DNA from: Thermofilaceae archaeon
GTDB taxonomy: Archaea > Thermoproteota > Thermoprotei > Thermofilales > Thermofilaceae
Reading direction: 5' to 3'
DNA: 5,079 nt
NCBI GenBank assembly: GCA_027017025.1
Contig: JALURH010000079.1
Coordinates: 1-5,079 of the forward strand
Part shown: piece after piece, positions 1-4,818 of the stretch
Position numbering within the stretch: position 1 is the stretch's first letter
Layout of the letters: every line of letters starts with the position of its first letter
Translations under genes and position numbers: made by a program
Notes under the pieces: generated by a model
Databases searched by the model: none
Told to the model about the DNA's origin: nothing
The model's input: the letters and a program-made list of their open reading frames with translations, nothing else

Positions 1-725
1 TCACGGTGCTGTGGAACCTAGAGCAGTTCGCTGAACTAGCCCAAATATCCTCCAGCAAGGTACGTAATGTTATATCTATGGTTGGGCTAGAGGAGGTAGC
101 TGATAAGAGGGTTCTAGAGCTCTCAACTGGCCAGCTAGCTAGATTATCTATAGCCTTTGGGTTGATGCGTGATGTTAAAGTATATTTAATGGATGAGCCA
201 TTTACAGGCATCTCTCCTGAAACTAGGAAACGCCTCTTCAAGTTGATAAAGGATCTAAGTAGAAAAGAGAATATTACGATACTTTATGCAACTCATATAC
301 TAGATGAAGCACAGGAACTCTGTAATAGAGTGATGATACTCCATAAGGGTAAGATTATAGCAATGGGAACTCCTAGAGAACTTATTGCAAGATTTAGGCT
401 TAAAGAAAGTATAGATATTGATGTAAAGTTATCGGAGAGCGTAAATACCTTCCTTAAAGCGCTGGAAGGACTTGAAGGTATTGAGGAGGGCTTTGTGAGG
501 AAATATCCAGGTGAGAGCCATCAATACCTCTCCTTAACCCTTATATGCTCTGAAAGTAGGAGTATTATACCCCGCTTGGTGGATCTCATAGTCTCGAGGG
601 GGAATAAGGTAATTTACGTAAAAGTTAGGGAGCCAAGCCTAGAGGATATATACTTGTCGGCTGTAGGGGGATGGGAGGAGCCACTGTCTCTTGAGGAGCG
701 AACTTGTTTCATAGTCTCTGGGTAG
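1..725 (+). CDS. ABC transporter ATP-binding protein, 5'-truncated by window edge
   Basis: This is the nucleotide-binding subunit of an ABC transporter, which hydrolyses ATP at the cytoplasmic face to drive the neighbouring permease. Counting from GTG 6, the signature motif LSTGQ is at residues 39-43, Walker B VYLMDEP at 59-65 (Asp63, Glu64), the D-loop at 68-74 and the H-loop ATH at 95-97. An accessory C-terminal region of about 110 residues follows, with an SLEDIYL segment near 211-217 typical of ABC-2 exporter ATPases. Walker A and the Q-loop are absent, and the frame stays open to the window edge. GTG 6 is therefore an internal Val codon, and I infer that roughly 80-90 residues lie upstream. 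The D-loop reads GISPE where GLDP is usual, and the signature has Thr for the first Gly. The stop lies 10 bases before the permease start, so the two are very likely co-transcribed. The substrate cannot be told from sequence. Confidence 0.93.
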   Translation, partial: TVLWNLEQFAELAQISSSKVRNVISMVGLEEVADKRVLELSTGQLARLSIAFGLMRDVKVYLMDEPFTGISPETRKRLFKLIKDLSRKENITILYATHILDEAQELCNRVMILHKGKIIAMGTPRELIARFRLKESIDIDVKLSESVNTFLKALEGLEGIEEGFVRKYPGESHQYLSLTLICSESRSIIPRLVDLIVSRGNKVIYVKVREPSLEDIYLSAVGGWEEPLSLEERTCFIVSG

Positions 726-728
726 GTG
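724..728 (+). promoter_or_regulatory. Ribosome-binding site of the ABC-2 permease gene
   Basis: AGGTG matches the archaeal Shine-Dalgarno core (GGAGGTGAT) and stands 7 bases before GTG 736. It overlaps the TAG stop of the ATPase gene (723-725), which supports operon coupling and decides the GTG start. Confidence 0.6.
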
Positions 729-735
729 GGGGCAG

Positions 736-1593
736 GTGGCTAGTAGAGGAGGTATAGTGAGGATAATTAAGCGGAGACTCAAGACGTATACATTAACTAT
801 CTATGCTTGGTGGATAGCCTATATACCTAGCGAAATCCTTAATATAACACTTGCTTTAGCTTCATGGTATTACTACACGGTTTTCGCAACAAAGGGTACA
901 GCAGAGAAATACGTGGGTGGAGTATTCTCCTACATTATAGTGGGGCTAATGTTGATACCTTTCTTCAATTTAGCAATAGAGGGGCCTGAGAGAACTCTAA
1001 GAGGATTGCATCAAGGCTACACTTATCTTGGTGGTTTCAAAATACCCCGTTGGGCTTACTACTATCTAGCTGGAGTATCAAAGGCCGACGCCTTTATAGG
1101 TACATTCATCTTCGAGTTCCTAGTCTTTATAGTGAGGCTATTTATCTACCTAGGGATAGGATCTACTATATTTGGTTTCTCGCTAAGTGGTAACCCAGAT
1201 ATTATAGCAGCATTGGTATTTGCACTAGCGGGCTTCATAGCTTGTTTAGGCCTAGGCCTCCTGGTGGCTAACACTTTCTGGCTCTTCATATATAACCCTG
1301 AGGTTGTAGTAAACCCGTATACATGGATCTTGACGTCGCTACCAAGTATAATTGGGGGAGTATATTTCCCATTGGAGGTGCTTCCCCAGCCCCTACGTCT
1401 CCTCAGCTACGCTTTACCACACTACTATGCTTTTACGGGCATTAGGGGGGCTCTCCTTGGGGGGAAGAACCTCTACGAGCTACTGCCTATACTATATCCT
1501 CTCCTAATCTATGTCCTAGTAGTATTCCCCCTGGGTTTAGCAGTTTTCAGGTACGTTGAAAAATATATGCTATATAAGGCTAGGAAAATATAG
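736..1593 (+). CDS. ABC-2 type transporter permease
   Basis: This is a 285-residue integral membrane protein, the pore-forming partner of the upstream ATPase. After a short basic N-terminus (residues 1-17, several Arg/Lys) there are about six hydrophobic segments, near 20-50, 64-82, 118-148, 155-186, 195-212 and 247-272. The stretch at 207-242 (GGVYFPLEVLP, then a Pro-His-Tyr turn and GIRGALLGG) is the classic ABC-2 permease pattern before the last helix. The C-terminus is basic. The length suits a single ABC-2 half-transporter that would dimerise. The start is GTG 736: an AGGTG ribosome-binding match at 724-728 lies 7 bases upstream, overlapping the stop of the ATPase gene, so translation of the two is probably linked. 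The family exports drugs, lipids, polysaccharides or peptides, and nothing here decides between these. Confidence 0.93.
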   Translation: MASRGGIVRIIKRRLKTYTLTIYAWWIAYIPSEILNITLALASWYYYTVFATKGTAEKYVGGVFSYIIVGLMLIPFFNLAIEGPERTLRGLHQGYTYLGGFKIPRWAYYYLAGVSKADAFIGTFIFEFLVFIVRLFIYLGIGSTIFGFSLSGNPDIIAALVFALAGFIACLGLGLLVANTFWLFIYNPEVVVNPYTWILTSLPSIIGGVYFPLEVLPQPLRLLSYALPHYYAFTGIRGALLGGKNLYELLPILYPLLIYVLVVFPLGLAVFRYVEKYMLYKARKI

Positions 1594-1640
1594 CCTATCG
1601 TCTTGACCCAATACTTAGAAGTTCGCTAAATACCCTAAGG

Positions 1641-1657
1641 ATTGTTGTTTTTTATCT
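1641..1657 (+). terminator. T-rich probable terminator after the ABC operon
   Basis: A thymine-rich stretch including a run of six T, about 50 bases after the permease stop and before the TATA box of the next gene. Archaeal RNA polymerase commonly ends transcription at such T tracts without a hairpin. No strong inverted repeat precedes it, so the call rests on composition and position only. Confidence 0.45.
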
Positions 1658-1691
1658 AAGACTGTAGAGGTTACACATAGGTTTCAGGGAA

Positions 1692-1699
1692 CTTTTTAA
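1692..1699 (+). promoter_or_regulatory. TATA box of the SHOCT membrane protein gene
   Basis: CTTTTTAA has the shape of a crenarchaeal TATA box. Placing the transcription start about 26 bases beyond its centre gives a start near 1722, just before the ribosome-binding site at 1724-1730. This would leave a leader of about 14 bases ahead of TTG 1736. It also means the TTG at 1703 would not be in the transcript. Confidence 0.5.
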
Positions 1700-1723
1700 T
1701 AGTTGAAAACTTTAGTAAATATC

Positions 1724-1730
1724 GAGGTGA
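1724..1730 (+). promoter_or_regulatory. Shine-Dalgarno site fixing the TTG 1736 start
   Basis: GAGGTGA is a seven-base match to the archaeal anti-Shine-Dalgarno complement and ends 5 bases before TTG 1736. It lies inside the longer open frame that begins at TTG 1703, which has no such site. This decides the start in favour of 1736. Confidence 0.7.
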
Positions 1731-1735
1731 TAGAT

Positions 1736-2026
1736 TTGGCGTGTCCATGGTGTTGGGGTGGATGGGGCGGATGGTGGCCTTGGGGCGGATGGATGTGGAT
1801 AATAAACCTAGTCCTCGGCGTAGCAGTCATAGTATCTATTGTTATCTTCATAGTCTGGATACTTAGGCAGATGGGTCTAATACCTACCCGTAGTGGGAGC
1901 ATGGAGAGGGTACGGTCAATGACTGAGGGTTCTGGTGCTATCGAAGCATTAAAGGAGAGGCTCGCTAGAGGCGAGATATCGGAGGAAGAGTATAGAAGGC
2001 TTAAGAGGATTCTGGAGGAAGGCTAA
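1736..2026 (+). CDS. Small Trp-rich membrane protein with C-terminal SHOCT-like domain
   Basis: From TTG 1736 this is a 96-residue protein in three parts. Residues 1-21 hold a CPWC motif (Cys3, Cys6) followed by W-G-G-W repeats, eight Trp in seventeen residues. Residues 22-43 form one strongly hydrophobic helix. After a linker, residues 68-95 match the SHOCT pattern: a helix ending LARGEIS, then EEEYRRLKRIL. SHOCT is a short C-terminal domain found on many small membrane proteins and thought to mediate oligomerisation or interaction; the molecular role is unknown. Bacterial relatives often carry Gly/Trp/Met/His-rich N-termini, so this copy has the same architecture with a CxxC added. The start choice rests on the GAGGTGA site at 1724-1730 and the TATA box at 1692-1699. 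The frame would allow 11 more residues from TTG 1703. The gene stands alone and converges on the ATPase gene. A metal or redox role is only inference from the cysteines. Confidence 0.82.
   Translation: MACPWCWGGWGGWWPWGGWMWIINLVLGVAVIVSIVIFIVWILRQMGLIPTRSGSMERVRSMTEGSGAIEALKERLARGEISEEEYRRLKRILEEG
1754..1792 (+). repeat. Three near-identical 12-base G-rich repeats inside the SHOCT gene
   Basis: TGGGGYGGATGG occurs at 1754-1765 (Y=T), 1763-1774 (Y=C) and 1781-1792 (Y=C). The starts are 9 and 18 bases apart, so the repeat stays in frame and encodes the Trp-Gly-Gly-Trp units. The strand is strongly G-rich with three GGGG tracts. It looks like slippage expansion of a 9-base coding unit. Confidence 0.75.
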
Positions 2027-2032
2027 ATATAG

Positions 2033-2056
2033 TATTTTTCCAACACCTTTCTTTCT
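2033..2056 (+). terminator. Pyrimidine-rich probable terminator after the SHOCT gene
   Basis: A T-run followed by a CT-rich stretch starts 7 bases after the SHOCT stop, in the 48-base gap before the stop of the opposing ATPase gene. It suits factor-independent archaeal termination on +. No comparable T tract is seen for the - strand transcript in this gap. Confidence 0.4.
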
Positions 2057-2074
2057 ACTCTAATATCCTAAGCG

Positions 2075-3436
2075 TTATGCTTCGTTAATTATATCAAAAT
2101 CTAGGAGATCAAGCAACATTACTTCTTCTCCTAGCTTGTTTCTAAGCTTGTTCTTTCCCTCAATCTCCCTAGCTACTATGGCGTAATATTCTTTCCTTCC
2201 CTGAATATTCCAGTCCACGTATCCAGCTTTTTTCTCTAGCAACGCTAGCAGCCTATAAACATCTCTTTCCCTAAGTTTAGACCATTTAGCCTCTATGAAT
2301 AGTATTTTTGGGGATTCTCCACTCAAAGCTACTATATCTATCTCGATATCTCTACGCCACCACCTACCTAGCTTCGAGATTTTAAGCGGCAATTTACCTC
2401 TCTTCGCTAACTCAATGATAAGCTCTCTAGCTATCTTCTCGAATATGGAGCCTAGATACTCATTGTACTTACGTTTAATCTCCATATAGTTAAAGATGCC
2501 TTCTTCTATAGCTGATAAATTAGGGTAAATGAATCTAAACCAGAAATTGAGGAAATTATCGCTTATATAGTACCTTCCTCTCCTCGATCGTAGAGATTCG
2601 GTTACCGGCACTTCTCTTCTCACGAAACCAGTCTCTATTAATTTCCTTAGGTAGGGGGTTATATCGGTGCGTCTAGCCCCCACATAGTCCCTAATTTCAC
2701 CTAACTTGGTTCTTCCGAAAGCAAGTGCCTCCAGTATCCTCCTATACATGCTTGTTTCCTCAAATTCATACCTCAGTAAGAAATCGACTTCATATCTAAG
2801 GAAGCTATCGGGTTTCCTGAGTTCTGCCTTAAGCCATCTCCAGAAGGGATAACTTACTCTCTCGAGATAGAAGGGTATACCGTCGGTGAAGCCATAGATT
2901 TCCACTAGCTCGTGCCACGAGGCTTTGGGGAAAAAGCCCCTTATGTCCACGAACCTCAGAGGTCTTAACCTCATGGTTGAGGTTCTCCTACCGTAGAGTG
3001 GGCTTCTATAGCTTAGCACGTGGGACTCTATCATAGATATAGAGGAGCCTAAGAGCACCAGTTTAGTTCTTGTGCTAGCTAGCTCGAGGTCTACTATGCG
3101 TTGTATGAGGGATACAACTGCTTTATCTTCCTTAATCATATTCGGGAACTCATCTATTACTATTATCCTATTTTTCAGGAAATAGAGTACTGCTTCCCAG
3201 TCGTCAGCTGTATACCTAATTTCAGGAACTATTTTGGCTGCTACCTCCTTAAATCTCCTAAGGTTATTGGATTCAACAGCTAGGTAGTAGATATATTCCC
3301 TGCCTTTTAGAGCCTCCAGGATGAGCCTAGTTTTACCTATTCTCCTCCTACCGTAGATCACTATTAACTCGAATCTACTGGAGTCTAACCTCTCTCTAAG
3401 TGTTTCTAGTTCCTCGAATCTATCTACAAACTTCAT
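2075..3436 (-). CDS. Archaeal P-loop ATPase with DUF234 (PD-(D/E)XK-like) C-terminal domain
   Basis: A 453-residue protein of the archaeal ATPase family (Pfam ATPase_2 plus DUF234). Walker A GRRRIGKT is at 29-36, Walker B IIVIDEF at 91-97 (Asp95, Glu96), and a sensor-1-like strand LVLLGSS at 126-132. A region at about 148-170 (YGRR, LRPLRF) is typical of the family. Residues 230-277 look like a winged helix. The DUF234 hallmark, Tyr-x-x-x-Asn-x-x-x-x-FWFRF, is at 290-302. Near the C-terminus EIDIVAL (365-371, Asp367) and IEAKW (381-385, Glu382, Lys384) form a D-x(14)-E-x-K arrangement like that of PD-(D/E)XK nucleases. Such proteins abound in Crenarchaeota, often in many copies; their role is poorly known, though DNA binding or cleavage is plausible. 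The start is ATG 3436; the only likely TATA box gives a very short leader and there is no clear ribosome-binding site. The length is normal and no lesion is seen. Nuclease activity is inference. Confidence 0.92.
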   Translation of the reverse strand: MKFVDRFEELETLRERLDSSRFELIVIYGRRRIGKTRLILEALKGREYIYYLAVESNNLRRFKEVAAKIVPEIRYTADDWEAVLYFLKNRIIVIDEFPNMIKEDKAVVSLIQRIVDLELASTRTKLVLLGSSISMIESHVLSYRSPLYGRRTSTMRLRPLRFVDIRGFFPKASWHELVEIYGFTDGIPFYLERVSYPFWRWLKAELRKPDSFLRYEVDFLLRYEFEETSMYRRILEALAFGRTKLGEIRDYVGARRTDITPYLRKLIETGFVRREVPVTESLRSRRGRYYISDNFLNFWFRFIYPNLSAIEEGIFNYMEIKRKYNEYLGSIFEKIARELIIELAKRGKLPLKISKLGRWWRRDIEIDIVALSGESPKILFIEAKWSKLRERDVYRLLALLEKKAGYVDWNIQGRKEYYAIVAREIEGKNKLRNKLGEEVMLLDLLDFDIINEA

Positions 3437-3444
3437 AACTCAAT

Positions 3445-3469
3445 TTAGGATAAACTAGATTAGGATAAA
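3445..3469. repeat. 10-base direct repeat in the ATPase promoter
   Basis: TTAGGATAAA occurs exactly twice, at 3445-3454 and 3460-3469, with starts 15 bases apart. The pair spans the region from the TATA box to the predicted transcription start of the - strand ATPase gene, a good position for a repressor site. It may also be chance in an AT-rich stretch. Confidence 0.55.
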
Positions 3470-3474
3470 TAAAA
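3467..3474 (-). promoter_or_regulatory. TATA box of the DUF234 ATPase gene
   Basis: Read on the - strand this is TTTTATTT within a longer AT stretch, its centre about 34 bases before ATG 3436. That predicts a transcription start near 3444 and a leader of only about 8 bases, in keeping with the missing Shine-Dalgarno site. Confidence 0.45.
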
Positions 3475-3475
3475 T

Positions 3476-3653
3476 TATCTAAATAGTAGCTGGTATTCCC
3501 TAGCTTTTCCCCAGCCCTTAAGTCGACTACTCCGAGCGTAACGAAGTGTTTAATCCAGTGAGCAGTTTGGCTAGAGCTTGAGAGCAGGTAACTATAGTAG
3601 CCCTAGCCTCCATCACTATGTTGGCTAACTATTAGGTGGTTTAAACACTCTAG
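3476..3653. other. Non-coding or decayed stretch
   Basis: No intact frame, tRNA, CRISPR repeat or clear RNA gene is visible. All + frames carry several stops. The frame in phase with the PIN remnant downstream reads without a stop from about 3528 to 3585, then again in pieces broken by a TGA and by TAG and TAA codons. This could be the decayed N-terminal half of that gene, but I could not recognise the first catalytic Asp motif of a PIN domain in it. Confidence 0.4.
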
Positions 3654-3950
3654 CTACTAACCTATGAGCTCGCCAACCTTCTCCTCAAAGCAGTCAAGAA
3701 GAGGATAAGCTTAGGAAACACCGCCTCAGCCTTAGAGCTGCTAGAAAAGCTAGGATTAAAACTGCATGAAATCAATCCAGAAAAAGCAACCCAACTTCTC
3801 GAAAAAGCGGGAAAAACTCAGCTCAACGGTAACGATGTAGCGTACGTCCAATTAGCCGAAAAACTTAAAGCTACACTTGTATCCGCCGATTAAGAACTAT
3901 ACATAAAAGCTGGCGATACGGTCAAACACTTAAGATCCCTACACGACTAA
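3654..3950 (+). pseudogene. Broken PIN-domain (VapC-like) toxin gene remnant
   Basis: The + frame from 3654 encodes the C-terminal two thirds of a VapC-type PIN domain. It begins with LLTYELANLLLKAV (conserved Glu of the YE-x-x-N motif) and has a helical middle. Next come NDVAYVQLAEKL (3834-3869, third acidic residue) and TLVSAD (fourth), and after a stop the familiar tail ELYIKAG. It is broken in three ways. There is no ATG, GTG or TTG start in the open part. The same frame upstream is cut by TAG 3633, TAA 3642 and TAG 3651. A TAA at 3891-3893 replaces one codon between SAD and ELY, after which the frame continues to TAA 3948. Intact relatives are about 130-140 residues and are normally preceded by an antitoxin gene, which is not recognisable here. 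The frame after each lesion still matches the family, so the decay looks recent and mainly by nonsense changes. The identification is mine by pattern, not by search. Confidence 0.68.
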
Positions 3951-3969
3951 CATATAACACGTCCAGTAA

Positions 3970-4380
3970 TTATTTAACTCTTAACTTTGAAGGCTCCAAT
4001 CTCGGAATTTTTAAATCATCAAAGTGTCTATCGAAGGAAACTATAGCCTTCGTGTTAAATTTCAGTGCTACCGCATACTGAATAGCATCATCCATATCCA
4101 ATCTATTCTCCAGCGCAATATCCACAGCGTTCAACTCATCTATCAAACTCGTAGTATAAACATGCAGTCCCTTATACCCCCTAAGACTAGAGAGAAAGAT
4201 CTTCAGCTTATCCAGTTTTTTAAAATGGTTCATAAGCACAATTATAGAATGTATCGTGAAATCCGTTACTATTCCGTCTATTTTACCATCTTTTAAGAGT
4301 TTCAGAAACTTCTTACACTCCCTCTTTCTCTTCCTAGCCAGCAAAACCTCCAAAAATATGTTAGTGTCCACCAGATACAT
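3970..4380 (-). CDS. vapC: PIN-domain ribonuclease, VapC-type toxin
   Basis: A 136-residue PIN-domain protein, probably the toxin of a type II toxin-antitoxin pair; the family consists of Mg-dependent RNases. Counted from ATG 4380, VDTN (Asp5) is the first metal-binding motif, MDDAIQYAVAL (Asp97/Asp98) carries the third acidic residue, and IVSFDRHFDDL (Asp117, with Asp121) the fourth. The usual second acidic position, a Glu in the helix after the second strand, seems to be Ser45 in DFTIHSIIVL; Glu11 may take its place. The start is ambiguous: TTG 4389 and TTG 4386 are in frame. ATG 4380 fits better because a GAGGG site at 4390-4394 stands 9 bases before it and PIN proteins usually begin a few residues before the first Asp. 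The gene overlaps the antitoxin gene by 20 bases in another frame, the usual vapBC layout. It converges on the PIN remnant with 19 bases between. Confidence 0.87.
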   Translation of the reverse strand: MYLVDTNIFLEVLLARKRKRECKKFLKLLKDGKIDGIVTDFTIHSIIVLMNHFKKLDKLKIFLSSLRGYKGLHVYTTSLIDELNAVDIALENRLDMDDAIQYAVALKFNTKAIVSFDRHFDDLKIPRLEPSKLRVK

Positions 4381-4657
4381 TTTCAACAACCCTCAAAACC
4401 CAGATATCTTTAACTCTATGCTGCAACTCTACAGAATCTACATCTACGTCAGACAAAAGCCCATCAATAGCTTCGACAGGATCTCCTTCAAAAATAAACT
4501 CTTCAGACTCAACATCTGAAATCCATTTAATAATAGCCTCCTCTAAAGCCCTACTCAAAGCCCCCTTCGAATACTTAAAACGCTTCATAGCAAGCTCTCT
4601 AAACCTGAGCTCAAGCTTCTCATCCACGCTAACCCGCAAAACCACTAAGGACACCAT
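4361..4657 (-). CDS. vapB: Ribbon-helix-helix antitoxin, VapB-type
   Basis: From ATG 4657 this is a 98-residue protein. It opens with a short strand (VVLRVSVDE, residues 6-14) and two helices (LELRFRELAMKRF, then SKGALSRALEEAIIKWI to about residue 46). That is the ribbon-helix-helix DNA-binding fold of many VapB/CopG antitoxins. An acidic region rich in Asp, Glu and Val follows (about 48-80), the part expected to wrap and block the toxin. It overlaps the downstream PIN toxin gene by 20 bases. By family analogy it would neutralise VapC and repress its own promoter. The frame extends up to ATG 4693, which would add a hydrophobic 12-residue leader. I prefer 4657 because the TATA box (4677-4684) lies inside that extension and predicts transcription starting at about the 4657 codon, hence a leaderless message. 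ATG 4669 is another in-frame option. The RHH assignment is by pattern. Confidence 0.8.
   Translation of the reverse strand: MVSLVVLRVSVDEKLELRFRELAMKRFKYSKGALSRALEEAIIKWISDVESEEFIFEGDPVEAIDGLLSDVDVDSVELQHRVKDIWVLRVVENVSGGH
4390..4394 (-). promoter_or_regulatory. Ribosome-binding site of the vapC-like gene
   Basis: GAGGG on the - strand, 9 bases before ATG 4380 and directly before the in-frame TTG 4389 and 4386. The TTG codons would leave 0-3 bases of spacing, which is too short, so this site favours ATG 4380. It lies inside the 3' end of the antitoxin gene. Confidence 0.5.
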
Positions 4658-4676
4658 ACAAATGACCATAAGAACA

Positions 4677-4684
4677 TATAAAAA
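4677..4684 (-). promoter_or_regulatory. TATA box of the vapBC-type operon
   Basis: On the - strand this reads TTTTTATA, centred about 24 bases before the A of ATG 4657, as expected for a leaderless archaeal transcript. CATATA is repeated on + at 4675-4680 and 4691-4696, 16 bases apart, flanking the box. This could be an operator for the antitoxin, but it is short and AT-rich. Confidence 0.5.
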
Positions 4685-4693
4685 TATTACCAT

Positions 4694-4818
4694 ATAGACA
4701 TTAGATGCTACTTCAATAAATCAAAAGTTAAGTATGTCAGTAAAAAATACCGGGACAAGAGAATACTCAAGCCCTACCATGTCAATAAGAAGTTGCAGGC
4801 ATTCTCTTTAAACCAGTA
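4694..4818. other. Intergenic stretch upstream of vapBC, no supported gene
   Basis: AT-rich DNA between the vapB promoter and the stop of the small membrane ORF. One + frame is open from 4682 to the TAG at 4970. Its first part (to about 4816) reads as a Lys/Tyr-rich peptide, but the frame has no ATG or GTG start. Its second part is the antisense shadow of the small - strand ORF. I do not call a gene. Confidence 0.35.

Noticed and set aside
6..8. GTG as the start of the ABC ATPase
   Set aside because: The protein would lack Walker A and the Q-loop, and the frame is open to the window edge, so the true start is upstream.
1696..1902. Minus-strand frame encoding a His/Pro-rich 68-residue peptide, resembling a metal-binding protein
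   Set aside because: It is the exact antisense of the Trp/Gly codons (TGG, GGN) of the SHOCT gene, which has a promoter, ribosome-binding site and recognisable domains.
2295..2489. Plus-strand 64-codon frame
   Set aside because: Antisense shadow inside the conserved C-terminal domain of the DUF234 ATPase; no promoter or ribosome-binding site.
3101..3283. Plus-strand 60-codon frame
   Set aside because: Lies opposite the Walker B region of the ATPase gene and reads as a shadow.
3476..3660. Possible RNA gene (C/D box sRNA, tRNA or CRISPR leader)
   Set aside because: No paired C and D boxes, T-loop motif, tRNA-like folding or repeat-spacer pattern was found on either strand.
3633..3893. Stops in the PIN remnant as recoded codons (selenocysteine or pyrrolysine)
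   Set aside because: TAA occurs as well as TAG, no start codon is present, and no recoding structure is visible; decay is simpler.
4024..4519. Two overlapping plus-strand frames (4024-4296 and 4256-4519)
   Set aside because: Both are antisense to the vapC and vapB genes and show no domain pattern of their own.
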